Assembly: GCA_905234045.1 (NCBI GenBank)
Contig: CAJOGS010000005.1
Coordinates: forward strand, 1 to 35,473
DNA length: 35,473 nucleotides
DNA from: an uncultured Selenomonadaceae bacterium
Lineage (GTDB): Bacteria > Bacillota > Negativicutes > Selenomonadales > Selenomonadaceae
Direction of reading: 5' to 3'
In this document: positions 1 to 7,218 of the stretch, piece after piece
Numbering within the stretch: position 1 is the first letter of the stretch
Layout: each line of letters starts with the position of its first letter
Notes under the pieces: model-generated
What the model saw: only the letters and a program-made list of their open reading frames with translations
Database searches by the model: none
Told to the model about the DNA's origin: nothing
Translations under genes and position numbers: made by a program

Positions 1-86
1 CTTTAGTACTTTTTTTGCTTCGGAAAAAAGAAAGTACATTTAAATAAATTTCATCAGTAAAATTTGATTTTTTTAACACGCCTTAG
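1..86. repeat. Partial intergenic repeat element, right end
   Basis: This is the truncated right half of the dispersed element family of this window. It holds an imperfect GTACTTT...AAAGTAC hairpin at about 6-38. It ends at 70-86 in a terminal repeat that reads TAAGGCGTGTTAAAA on the minus strand. The first TAA of that end is the stop codon of the flavoprotein gene at 83-85, so element and gene meet exactly. The left end lies outside the window. Confidence 0.6.
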
Positions 87-619
87 CAAGATTTTCCGAG
101 TTCAAAAGATTTTTTCAAGGCAGAATGGTTTTTAATTTCGCCCGCACCTGTAACACCGCCGACAAAAATTTTTCCTGCCAATTTTGCTTTTTCAAAACAT
201 TCAATCCAGCCTTCAAGACCGTTTAAAGCGCGTTCAAAAATTTCATCACCTTCCTCCGCCGCCGTCGCAAGCATATAAATTTCACGAAAAGCATAATCTG
301 AAGGGTACAAAGGGTTTGCTCTATCCAAAACAGTTTTAAGTTGTCCGCTCATTTCGTAGTAATAAATCGGCGTGGCGAAAACTAAAATGTCGGCAGTCAA
401 CATTTTTTGAGTAATTAAATTTGCATCGTCTTGAATCACACAGCGCAAACTTTTTTGGCAAGCAAGGCAACCGCGACAAAATTCAATTTTTTTATCACGC
501 AATGAAATAAATTCTACTTCGTTACCTGCAGATTTCGCACCGTCTGCGAATGATAAAGCCAATTTTTCGGAATTACTGTTTTTTCTCAAACTCGAAGAGA
601 CAATTAAAATTTTTTTCAT
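83..619 (-). CDS. Iron-sulfur flavoprotein / NAD(P)H-dependent FMN oxidoreductase
   Basis: This 178-residue flavodoxin-fold protein is of the FMN-reductase / iron-sulfur flavoprotein type. It has the N-terminal KILIVSSSLRKNSNSEK phosphate loop for FMN and a TPIYYYEMSGQLKTVLDR segment typical of the family. The cysteines C48-x2-C51-x2-C54-x5-C60 fit the compact CX2CX2CX4-7C motif that binds a 4Fe-4S cluster in Isf-type proteins. It is probably a cytosolic two-electron carrier or reductase; its substrate cannot be read from the sequence. GGGAGG lies 8 nt before the ATG. It follows the cyclophilin-fold lipoprotein gene by 18 nt, so the two are probably co-transcribed under the divergent LysR regulator. 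The TAA stop is also the first triplet of a repeat-element end. Confidence 0.85.
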   Translation of the reverse strand: MKKILIVSSSLRKNSNSEKLALSFADGAKSAGNEVEFISLRDKKIEFCRGCLACQKSLRCVIQDDANLITQKMLTADILVFATPIYYYEMSGQLKTVLDRANPLYPSDYAFREIYMLATAAEEGDEIFERALNGLEGWIECFEKAKLAGKIFVGGVTGAGEIKNHSALKKSFELGKSC

Positions 620-637
620 AAAGCCGACCTCCCAAAA

Positions 638-1093
638 TTATTTTTCAAATCTTACAGAAATATTTCCGCGTCCAACGGCGTCTGACAAATTTTCAGCATT
701 TAAAATTTTTCCGAGCCGCGTATAACTGTAGCCGCTTGAAAAATTTTCGTAAAAAAGTACAACAGTATTTGAACTCCATAACATTAAATCGCCCGCGTTA
801 ATCGTGCCGACGCGCTTGTCATTCGACGGCAAATTTTTTCCTAGTCTGTGATATTTTTCATTGCCGTTCAATTCGTTCATCGTAATTTCAAGCGGCAACA
901 TTTTATAAAAATTCTGCGCCGCGTCGTTATTTTCTAAAATCGCATCAAAAATTTTATTTCCGACGATAATTTTAATTTGCATAGATTGAATTTCACTCCC
1001 GACGGGCTTTAAATTATTTTCGGCTGATTGAGTTTCTCCGCAACCTGTTGAAATGGTTAAAATTAAAATTGCGACAAGTACAAGAATTTTCAT
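638..1093 (-). CDS. Cyclophilin-like fold lipoprotein
   Basis: This 151-residue protein has a lipoprotein signal (MKILVLVAILILTISTGC, lipid-modified Cys18). The rest matches the small cyclophilin-like domain common in Firmicutes: IKIIVGNKIFDAILEN, then LPLEITMNELNGNEKYHRL, NAGDLMLWSSNTVVLFY and YSYTRLGKI. It should be anchored to the outer face of a membrane; no catalytic role is established for this family. I chose ATG 1093 because GGGGTGATT precedes it at normal spacing. A start at 1126 would add 11 residues and spoil the signal peptide. It is first in a two-gene unit with the iron-sulfur flavoprotein. A probable promoter lies at 1129-1158. Confidence 0.8.
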   Translation of the reverse strand: MKILVLVAILILTISTGCGETQSAENNLKPVGSEIQSMQIKIIVGNKIFDAILENNDAAQNFYKMLPLEITMNELNGNEKYHRLGKNLPSNDKRVGTINAGDLMLWSSNTVVLFYENFSSGYSYTRLGKILNAENLSDAVGRGNISVRFEK

Positions 1094-1128
1094 TTCAATC
1101 ACCCCAAAATTTTTTATCTTATGCATAA

Positions 1129-1158
1129 ATTTTACAGGATTTCCGAGTTATTAGCCAA
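1129..1158 (-). promoter_or_regulatory. Probable promoter of the lipoprotein-flavoprotein unit
   Basis: On the minus strand TTGGCT (1158-1153) and TAAAAT (1134-1129) are separated by 18 nt. Transcription would start near 1122, 29 nt before the ATG at 1093. The LysR-type palindrome is centred about 66 bp upstream, the normal place for a LysR recognition site. Confidence 0.5.
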
Positions 1159-1179
1159 TATTTAAATTACATAATTTGA

Positions 1180-1196
1180 TATTCCAATTCAGAATA
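1180..1196. promoter_or_regulatory. LysR-type operator
   Basis: TATTC-N7-GAATA is a perfect 5-bp inverted repeat with the T-N11-A architecture of LysR-family sites. It sits between the divergent lipoprotein gene and the LysR gene, centred near -66 of the predicted promoter. Autoregulation and activation of the divergent unit are inferred from family behaviour. Confidence 0.6.
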
Positions 1197-1230
1197 ACAT
1201 TTGATAAAATTTTCGGCGAGGTGTTGAAAA

Positions 1231-2100
1231 TTGGAAATTCGACTTGCAAAATATTTTTTGGCGGTTGCACGAGAAAAAAACTTTACAAGAGCGGCGGAAA
1301 TTTTGCACGTTTCGCAACCGTCATTATCAAAACAAATCAAGGAACTTGAAGAAGAATTTGGAAAAAAATTATTTGTTCGCCAAAGTTCGGGAATAAAATT
1401 AACTGAAGAAGGAATTTTCTTTAAAAATCGTGCGGCGGACTTAGTGGAATTGCATGAAAAAATTGAATCTGAAATGAAAAATTCAGAAATCGGCTACGGA
1501 GAAATTTTTTTCGGCTTGGCTGAATCGTTTCAGATAAAATTTGTGGCGCAGGCGATAAAAAATTTGAAGACATATTCAGATTTAAAATTCAGCGTAATAA
1601 GCGGCGACACCGAGCAAATTATTGACAAATTGGACAACGGCATTTTAGATTTTGCGGTATTGGCGGAAAATCCTGACTTTCACAAATATAATTTTTTGCA
1701 ATTTCCGGAAGCTGACGAATGGGGCTTAATAATTCCTGCTGATGACGAAATTGCACAAAAAAAATTTATAACATTTGAAGATTTAATCGGCTTGCCGTTA
1801 TTTTGTTCGGGACAATCTTGGCGGAAAGAAATTTCAGAATGGTGCGGCGGACAAACTGAAAAATTAAATTTGGCAGGTTCATTCAAATTATCTTACAACG
1901 GCGCAGTTTTTGTGCGGGAAAAATTGGGTTACCTGCTGACATTTGACAAGCTGATAAATTTTGAAGAGTTGGTATTTCGCCCACTTTATCCGAAATGCGA
2001 AACAAAATTATATTTGGTCTGGAAAAAATTTCCGAAATTTTCACCTGCAGCCGAAAAATTTTTGGCGGAAATAAAAATTTTATTTGCCGAATCAAATTGA
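1231..2100 (+). CDS. LysR family transcriptional regulator
   Basis: This 289-residue protein has a classic LysR winged helix-turn-helix at residues 1-60 (YFLAVAREKNFTRAAEILHV, then SQPSLSKQIKELEEEFGKKL). A linker helix and a two-lobed periplasmic-binding-like effector domain follow to the end. The start is TTG at 1231, preceded by GCGAGGTG with 7 nt spacing; no ATG is better placed. It is divergent from the lipoprotein-flavoprotein pair and very likely regulates it through the TATTC-N7-GAATA site. The ligand is unknown. Confidence 0.9.
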   Translation: MEIRLAKYFLAVAREKNFTRAAEILHVSQPSLSKQIKELEEEFGKKLFVRQSSGIKLTEEGIFFKNRAADLVELHEKIESEMKNSEIGYGEIFFGLAESFQIKFVAQAIKNLKTYSDLKFSVISGDTEQIIDKLDNGILDFAVLAENPDFHKYNFLQFPEADEWGLIIPADDEIAQKKFITFEDLIGLPLFCSGQSWRKEISEWCGGQTEKLNLAGSFKLSYNGAVFVREKLGYLLTFDKLINFEELVFRPLYPKCETKLYLVWKKFPKFSPAAEKFLAEIKILFAESN

Positions 2101-2204
2101 AAATTTATTCGTAATCGACAATTTTTTTTTCGAACAAATAAGGCGTATTGAAAAATTATTTTAACTGCAAAAACTGCTGATGAATAATAAATTAAATTTT
2201 GCTG

Positions 2205-2532
2205 ACTAAGGCGTGTTGAATAATAGAAACTAAAAAATTTTGAAAGTTGGAATTACTTAACCTTCAGCAAATGTCTTTTAGCAAGATTACCCGCGCCCCA
2301 GCCCGTCTCTGTTTTTGCCTGTTATTAAAAGTGGTGTAAAAGGTGGAACGCGGCTGTACTGCTGACCTGTTACCGCGCCTAACGCGAAAAACCTTGCAAA
2401 TGCGATGAATAAGAGCATTTGCTGGCAGAGCGTCTTTCTTGCAAATGCGACGAGTAATTTTGTCAAGACAAAGAAAAAGTACGTTAAATATATGAAAAAA
2501 TATTAAAGTTGAATTATTCAACACGCACTAGC
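2205..2532. repeat. 330-bp inverted-end repeat element, copy 1
   Basis: The ends are inverted: TAAGGCGTGTTGAATAAT at the left (2206) and its near-complement, read from the other strand as TAGTGCGTGTTGAATAAT, at the right. The roughly 220-bp core (about 2227-2448) is clearly homologous to 18270-18490, with only scattered substitutions and small indels by eye. No conserved reading frame is apparent. The right arm carries the AAAGAAAAAGTAC half of the element hairpin. It has the form of a non-autonomous mobile element; no transposase is present. Confidence 0.65.
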
Positions 2533-2707
2533 AAAGAAAAGTAAGTTTAATATAAAAATATTAATTTGAAAACAGATTTATTCAGAACCACCTATCAATG
2601 AAAAAGCACATTTAATATATAAAAAGATACGAGTTTGCAAACAAACCTTAACAGCTACAAAAAATTTTAATCAGTAGAAATAGAATTTTTAAATTGCCCC
2701 AAAACTA

Positions 2708-2735
2708 TAAAAAGCCTCGCCAAAACTGCGGGGCT
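2708..2735 (-). terminator. Rho-independent terminator after tRNA-Ser
   Basis: On the minus strand AGCCCCGC pairs with GCGAGGCT (one mismatch) around a 7-nt loop and is followed by a T run. It lies 15 nt past the CCA end of the tRNA. Confidence 0.75.
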
Positions 2736-2749
2736 GAAAATTTCTAAAA

Positions 2750-2838
2750 TGGCGGAGGGGGTGGGATTCGAACCCACGGTAGTTATTAGCTACACTTGAT
2801 TTCGAGTCAAGCACCTTCAACCACTCGGACACTCCTCC
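2750..2838 (-). tRNA. tRNA-Ser (anticodon CGA)
   Basis: The minus strand folds as a class II tRNA. It has a GGAGGAG acceptor stem, a GAGTGGTTGAAGG D-arm, an anticodon stem CTTGA/TCAAG around loop CTCGAAA (anticodon CGA, reading UCG), a long variable arm of about 17 nt and a GGTTCGAATCC T-arm. Discriminator G and an encoded CCA follow. The acceptor stem has one A-C mismatch at pair 6-67. A terminator follows at 2708-2735. Confidence 0.95.
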
Positions 2839-2856
2839 ATAACGCGCTAAAGGTTA

Positions 2857-4152
2857 TCACAATTTTTTTTCGCTGTCAACTTTTCTTGTAACGAAAATTT
2901 TATCAATCCTTGCGCCGTCCATTCTTTCAACGCGGAATTTAAATTTATTCCATTCTCTAAACTCTCCAACTTTCGGAATGTAGCCGAAAAGCGAAGTTAA
3001 AAAGCCGCCCATTGTATGAAAATGATCTCTTTCCTCGTCCGGCAAAGTTTCAAAATTAAATTGCCGCTTAAAATCTTCAATATCATAAAGACCGTCAACA
3101 AGCCAGTTATTATCTTTTTTCAGTGAAAATTGCGGCTCTTCAGGTTCTTCCAGTCCGACTATTTCCTGTGCAATATCGTCAAGCGTGATAAAACCGACAA
3201 CGCCGCCATATTCGTCATTGACAATGGCGACAGAATCGCCGGACGCTTTAAATTTTTCGACAAGGCGGAAAGTCTCCATAGTGCGCGGTACAAAAATCGG
3301 CTTTTTGATAATCGCTGACAAATTAATTTCTTCAGATTTTTTATCTAAAACGGCGTCAAGTAAATCTTTTGCGTAAATCACGCCGCGACATTCATCTAAA
3401 CTGCCGTCACCGACGGGAAAAATATTTTGATTATGGGAGCGAATAATTTTCAAATTTTGTTCGATACTGTCAGAAATATCAAGCCAAATCATTTGAGTAC
3501 GCGGCGTCATCAGCGAATACGCCGTTAAATCGCTGAGTTGAAAAATTTTGTCAACCATTGCGCGTTCTGATTGTTCAAAAGTGCCGTCTTCAGTGCCCTG
3601 TTCAATTAAATCTTTAACTTCATCTTCGGTAACAATATCGGAAGTTTCGGCGTTCATTCCAAAAATCATCATAAAACCGCCGGTAATATTTGAAATAAAA
3701 ATAATCGGCGGGCTGAAAATTTTTAGAATCAATCTGAAACTTTTGTAATGTTCAATTAAAGTTTTTTCAGGCGATTGTTGAGCGACACGCACGGGCAAAA
3801 ATTCGCCAAACGTCAGCATTATAAAAATTACAAAGGCAACAGCGATTATCACTGAAATTATTTGCGCATTTTCAAAAAAATTTATTTGTTCAAAGATAAA
3901 TTTTGAAATTGGCAACGCGCAGAATGACGATAAAATTAATGCGACGGTTGAGCCGGCTTTTGTGACTAACAGAGGAATTGCGGGCGAATCTAAAATTTGC
4001 ATTGCCGCCGCCGCGTTTGTATTGCCGTCATTTGAAAGTTTTTCAAGGCGTCCATGCAAACTTTCTGACAGTGCAGTTTCCATTAAAGCGAAATAGCCGC
4101 TTACCAGTGCAAAAATCATTAAGACTGCCGGCGGCAAAAGTGACGAGTACAA
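2857..4152 (-). CDS. CNNM/CorC (HlyC)-family membrane protein with CBS domains
   Basis: This 431-residue protein has the standard order of the family. An N-terminal DUF21/CNNM transmembrane domain covers about residues 1-185 (hydrophobic segments near 8-26, 60-85, 97-120 and 140-165). A CBS pair covers about 205-325 (LMTPRTQMIWLDI; VVGFITLDDIAQEIVG). A C-terminal CorC_HlyC domain covers about 345-425 (DGLYDIEDFKRQFNFE; HTMGGFLTSLFGYIPKVGE). Relatives act in Mg2+/Co2+ efflux or Mg2+ homeostasis; the ion here is not provable. The start is TTG at 4152 with AAAGGA about 10 nt upstream. It is a single gene between the hup terminator and tRNA-Ser. Confidence 0.88.
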   Translation of the reverse strand: MYSSLLPPAVLMIFALVSGYFALMETALSESLHGRLEKLSNDGNTNAAAAMQILDSPAIPLLVTKAGSTVALILSSFCALPISKFIFEQINFFENAQIISVIIAVAFVIFIMLTFGEFLPVRVAQQSPEKTLIEHYKSFRLILKIFSPPIIFISNITGGFMMIFGMNAETSDIVTEDEVKDLIEQGTEDGTFEQSERAMVDKIFQLSDLTAYSLMTPRTQMIWLDISDSIEQNLKIIRSHNQNIFPVGDGSLDECRGVIYAKDLLDAVLDKKSEEINLSAIIKKPIFVPRTMETFRLVEKFKASGDSVAIVNDEYGGVVGFITLDDIAQEIVGLEEPEEPQFSLKKDNNWLVDGLYDIEDFKRQFNFETLPDEERDHFHTMGGFLTSLFGYIPKVGEFREWNKFKFRVERMDGARIDKIFVTRKVDSEKKL

Positions 4153-4220
4153 AATTTCACAGTCCTTTCAAAAAAGTTAAGAAATTGTAACAAGTAACCT
4201 TTTGAAAGTCAACGCCAAAC

Positions 4221-4255
4221 AAAAACAGAGCCGAACAATTTCTTGTCCGACTCTG
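4221..4255 (-). terminator. Rho-independent terminator of hup
   Basis: On the minus strand CAGAGTCGGACAA pairs with TTGTTCGGCTCTG: 13 bp including two G-T pairs, with a GAAA loop. TTTTTGT follows. It lies just after the HU gene. Confidence 0.9.
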
Positions 4256-4267
4256 CGAAATTTCAAA

Positions 4268-4543
4268 TTAGAAATTTACAGCCTCTTTAAGACCTTTGCC
4301 CGCCTTGAATGACGGAAGTTTTGATGCCGGAATGTCGATTTCTTCGCCGGTACGAGGGTTGCGACCTTTGCGCGCACTGCGAGTGCGGTTTTCAAAAGTA
4401 CCAAAACCGATGATTTGAACTTTGTCGCCTTCGATTAAAGCCTTTTTGATTGAGTCAAAGACTGCAACAACAGCTTTGTCAGACTGTTTGCGATCGAGAC
4501 CGGATTTTTCAGCAACATTTGCTACTAATTCTGCTTTTGTCAT
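4268..4543 (-). CDS. hup: DNA-binding protein HU
   Basis: This 91-residue protein is the normal length for HU. It has the N-terminal [20 protein letters not shown] helices, the [20 protein letters not shown] beta-arm with the DNA-intercalating proline region, and the C-terminal [14 protein letters not shown] helix. It binds and bends DNA as a dimer in the nucleoid. AGGAGG precedes the ATG. A probable promoter lies at 4579-4607 and a strong terminator follows, so it is a monocistronic unit. Confidence 0.97.
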   Translation of the reverse strand: MTKAELVANVAEKSGLDRKQSDKAVVAVFDSIKKALIEGDKVQIIGFGTFENRTRSARKGRNPRTGEEIDIPASKLPSFKAGKGLKEAVNF

Positions 4544-4578
4544 AAAAATATAACCTCCTAATATTTAAATACCGCCAA

Positions 4579-4607
4579 ACTTTAGCAGAAAGTTTAACAA
4601 AAATCAA
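4579..4607 (-). promoter_or_regulatory. Probable promoter of hup
   Basis: On the minus strand TTGATT (4607-4602) and TAAAGT (4584-4579) are 17 nt apart. The start would be about 30 nt before the hup ATG. Confidence 0.45.
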
Positions 4608-4612
4608 GTACC

Positions 4613-4792
4613 TTAGGCAATTATATCAACATTATTGCCAAGATTCGGATCCAAACTGTCCAATTCTTGTAAAACTTCCTCTGCTTGTTCGGTAGTGGTT
4701 TCCATTGCCATTTTCATAACAGCAACGCCAAAATCTTGTTGTGTTTGTGCCAAATGCATATCGACTGATAAAGCCGCAATGCTCATATCCAT
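4613..4792 (-). CDS. YjfB-like putative motility protein
   Basis: This 59-residue protein begins MDMSIAALSVDMHLAQTQQD and continues FGVAVMKMAMETTTEQAEEV, the pattern of the short YjfB family, which is annotated as putative motility protein. A precise function is not established. GGAAGGAG precedes ATG 4792 with about 8 nt spacing. An upstream in-frame GTG at 4801 overlaps the ribosome site and is unlikely to be used. It sits alone between hup and dxr; no flagellar gene is visible in the window. Confidence 0.7.
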   Translation of the reverse strand: MDMSIAALSVDMHLAQTQQDFGVAVMKMAMETTTEQAEEVLQELDSLDPNLGNNVDIIA

Positions 4793-4901
4793 AGCCGCCA
4801 CTCCTTCCCTGTCGCGCGTATCTTACCACAGGTCGCGCCACTATGCAATATTTTTGATAAAATTTTTTGAAAGATTTTTAAATTATTTTTCAGCCGCGCC
4901 G

Positions 4902-6056
4902 TTACGCCATATTTTTAATAAATTTTTCAGATAAATTTCTGACGATTTTATCTTCGTCAAGTAAAATTTCAAGCGTCGGATTTTTGATAACTGTGCGAGA
5001 GTTCATGGCGTTTTCAATCACGTCATAAATTTGCAGGAATTTAATTTTGCCCGCCAAAAATTCTGCAACGGCAACTTCATTAGCCGCGTTGAAAATACAA
5101 GGCATCGTTCCGCCAATTTTGCCCGCCTCGTACGCAAATTTTAAACCTTTGAAAGTCTCCATGTCAGGTTGTTCAAAAGTCAAATTTTTTATCTGCCAAA
5201 AGTCCAACTTTTTAATCGGAGAAATTTTTCTGTCGGGATAAGTCAGCGCGTATTGAATGGGAAGGCGCATATCAGGCGCGGCAAGTTGTGCAATAATGGA
5301 GCCGTCGCAAAATTCAACCATTGAATGAACAATACTTTGCGGGTGTACGACAACTTGAATTTGATCGTATTCGACGCCGTACAAAAATTTTGCTTCAATG
5401 ACTTCTAAACCTTTGTTGACGAGTGACGCCGAATCGACGGTAATTTTTTTGCCCATGTTCCATGTCGGATGCGCCAAAACTTCCTTGACAGTTGCATTTT
5501 GTAAATCTGCGCGCGTTTTACCTCTGAAAGGACCGCCGCTTGCAGTCAGCAAAAGTTTTTCGATTGATTTATAATTTTCGCCCTGCAGACACTGGAAAAA
5601 TGCGCCGTGTTCGCTGTCCACAGGCAAAATTTTAACGCCGTATTCATCAGCCAATTTTGTAACAATTTCGCCCGCAACTACGAGAGTTTCTTTGTTGGCA
5701 AGGGCGATATTTTTTTTGCATTTAATGGCTTTAATCGTCGGCTCAAGCCCCGCAAAACCGCTCATTGACGTTAAAACAATTTCCACGCCGTCGAATCCTG
5801 CCGCGTCGATAAATGCTTGACGCCCGCCCGCTGTTTCCGTGCCGTCAAAATGTTTTTCCGCCAAAATTTTATAGGCGTCTTCGTCGGCAAGTACCGCCAA
5901 TTCAGGTTTAAATTCTTCAATCTGTTTTGAAAATAATTCGACGTTGGAATTTGCCGCCAATACCGAGACTTTAAATTCGTTCGGCAAATTTCGCACAACG
6001 TCCAATGCTTGAGTTCCTATTGAACCGGTTGAGCCGAGTATTGCTATTTTTTTCAT
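4902..6056 (-). CDS. dxr: 1-deoxy-D-xylulose 5-phosphate reductoisomerase
   Basis: This 384-residue enzyme converts 1-deoxy-D-xylulose 5-phosphate to 2-C-methyl-D-erythritol 4-phosphate with NADPH, in the non-mevalonate isoprenoid pathway. It shows the GSTGSIG nucleotide loop at the N-terminus, ANKETLV, the metal-binding PVDSEH, ASGGPFRG, the flexible-loop HPTWNMGKKITVDSASLVNK, and HPQSIVHSMVEF. Family members start at MKKIAILGSTGSIG, here ATG 6056. The only AAGGAG (6097-6092) is 35 nt upstream, but a 7-bp hairpin at 6064-6086 lies between and could bring it close. A GTG at 6092 overlaps the ribosome site. No other isoprenoid gene is adjacent. Confidence 0.95.
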   Translation of the reverse strand: MKKIAILGSTGSIGTQALDVVRNLPNEFKVSVLAANSNVELFSKQIEEFKPELAVLADEDAYKILAEKHFDGTETAGGRQAFIDAAGFDGVEIVLTSMSGFAGLEPTIKAIKCKKNIALANKETLVVAGEIVTKLADEYGVKILPVDSEHGAFFQCLQGENYKSIEKLLLTASGGPFRGKTRADLQNATVKEVLAHPTWNMGKKITVDSASLVNKGLEVIEAKFLYGVEYDQIQVVVHPQSIVHSMVEFCDGSIIAQLAAPDMRLPIQYALTYPDRKISPIKKLDFWQIKNLTFEQPDMETFKGLKFAYEAGKIGGTMPCIFNAANEVAVAEFLAGKIKFLQIYDVIENAMNSRTVIKNPTLEILLDEDKIVRNLSEKFIKNMA

Positions 6057-6063
6057 TAAAATT

Positions 6064-6086
6064 GGCGCAAAATTTTTAATTGCGCC
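6064..6086 (-). promoter_or_regulatory. Hairpin between the ribosome site and start of dxr
   Basis: On the minus strand GGCGCAA, a 9-nt loop and TTGCGCC form a perfect 7-bp stem. It begins 5 nt after AAGGAG and ends 7 nt before ATG 6056. Folded, it would shorten the effective spacing from 35 to about 12 nt. Confidence 0.5.
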
Positions 6087-6125
6087 GTTCACTCCTTTTA
6101 AAAAATTTTTTTATATTTTTATTCT

Positions 6126-6466
6126 TAGAGCGCGTTAAATAATTAAAGTTTCAAATCTTCTATTTGCTAGTGCGTGTTGATTAATTCAGTTTTAAATTTT
6201 TTTATATTAAGATTTACTTTTCTTTGCTGCTCCAAAGAAAAGTAACAAAAGAAAAGAGCTTTAGCGGCGTTAATTCGCTTCACGCTCATTCGCACGCCGC
6301 CCGCGCCGCACGTCCTGTGCGGCATCTTAGTTTTTCGTGTTTAGTCAACAAAAGTTAGTTCGCTAATCATCAGCAGTTTTGCAGTTTAAATATTTATTCA
6401 AAAATCCCTAGTGCGTGTTGAATAAATCAGAAATATTTTTCCAAAATCCCAAAGTGCGGACTGTTT
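6126..6466. repeat. Mosaic of intergenic repeat elements
   Basis: The gap between dxr and the DUF2314-like gene holds three same-direction element ends: TAGAGCGCGTTAAATAATT at 6126, TAGTGCGTGTTGATTAATT at 6168 and TAGTGCGTGTTGAATAAAT at 6409. Between them lie a perfect 13-bp hairpin at 6214-6245 (TTACTTTTCTTTG, 6-nt loop, complement) and a second hairpin at 6305-6323 (GCCGCAC, GTCCT, GTGCGGC). The second hairpin is repeated with its flanks at 20465-20485. No gene is seen. Confidence 0.6.
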
Positions 6467-6529
6467 GTAGTGCGATAGTGCGATAGCTATAACACTAACA
6501 CACTATAACACTATCCAACTACCGCACTA
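6467..6529. repeat. 8-bp TAG/CTA tandem array at the stop of the DUF2314-like gene
   Basis: Read on the minus strand, TAG recurs exactly every 8 bp from the stop codon at 6529-6527: TAGTGCGG, TAGTTGGA, TAGTGTTA, TAGTGTGT, TAGTGTTA, then TAGCTATC. After this the unit switches to the opposite orientation (two CGCACTAY units). The first TAG is the stop codon itself. Confidence 0.85.
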
Positions 6530-7150
6530 ATGCCAAATTACCGCGCAAATATTTTCGCCGTTAAAATCGGCAACACCGAAATTAATTTTATCGCCGCTGT
6601 GAACGCCAAAATCCTGCTGTAATTCGTTTAAAAGCGTCCCTGTCAATAAATTACCCTCAACGCTCGTACAACGTACCCACGCCTGTTCAGGTTGCAAATT
6701 TTCGCCGTGAAAATAAACTGCCACATCGTCAGGAAAATTTGGATGGCGCAGGCTGTCAATCGTTTTAATGTAGCGTGTTTTTTCTTTGCCCTTATCGAAA
6801 GCGAAATTGTCTTCAAGAATTTTAATTTTGTCAGTGAAGGCGGAGGCGTATTTGTCAGGCAAAATTTTAATTTCAACGTCTTCAATTTCTGCGCGCCGAA
6901 ATGCAACAACTTTTTTGTAGCTTGCAGAAAAAACTTTGATTTTATCGCCGTCAATTTGCGCGCTTGCCAAAATTTTAAATTTAAATCCTGTTTCCTCGTC
7001 AATGTAGCCGTAAGTTAAAAAGCCGTCCATTTTCTCTTCAACGGGATAATCAAAAATATCGCGCAGATTTACCTTTGCAAGAATTTCTTCGCCTGTCAGC
7101 AGACAAATTTGTTTGTAAGTTTCACGGAAATTTGTTTCATATACTTTCAA
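6527..7150 (-). CDS. Unknown protein with DUF2314-like C-terminus
   Basis: This is a 207-residue soluble protein with no signal peptide. The C-terminal 60 residues (EQAWVRCTSVEGNLLTGTLL, then NELQQDFGVHSGDKINFGV) resemble the DUF2314 pattern of a W-V-x-V beta strand, G-x-L-x-N-E and a G-D-x-(I/V)-x-F end; I hold this loosely. The N-terminal 140 residues are not recognised. I chose TTG 7150 because GGAG lies 8 nt before it; the upstream GTG at 7186 has no ribosome site. It is divergent from engB with about 70 bp between. Its TAG stop is the first unit of an octamer array. Confidence 0.6.
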   Translation of the reverse strand: MKVYETNFRETYKQICLLTGEEILAKVNLRDIFDYPVEEKMDGFLTYGYIDEETGFKFKILASAQIDGDKIKVFSASYKKVVAFRRAEIEDVEIKILPDKYASAFTDKIKILEDNFAFDKGKEKTRYIKTIDSLRHPNFPDDVAVYFHGENLQPEQAWVRCTSVEGNLLTGTLLNELQQDFGVHSGDKINFGVADFNGENICAVIWH

Positions 7151-7200
7151 AATATCAGCTCCAAAATTTTTTTTAGATTGTAGCACAAGCCGCGCAAAAG

Positions 7201-7209
7201 TGCTATAAT
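7201..7209 (+). promoter_or_regulatory. Extended -10 promoter of engB
   Basis: TGCTATAAT is a perfect extended -10 (TG-n-TATAAT). No good -35 is present 17 nt upstream. Transcription should start near 7216, only about 3 nt before the engB ATG, and no ribosome site is present, so the message may be leaderless. Confidence 0.6.
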
Positions 7210-7218
7210 CGCCGCATT

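Noticed and set aside
2264-2524. 86-codon minus-strand ORF in the 330-bp element
   Set aside because: It covers the repeat core and right end, has no ribosome site, and the other copy does not keep the frame cleanly.
2750-2838. tRNA-Ser as an attachment site for an integrated element
   Set aside because: No integrase, no phage genes and no repeat of the tRNA 3-prime end were seen nearby.
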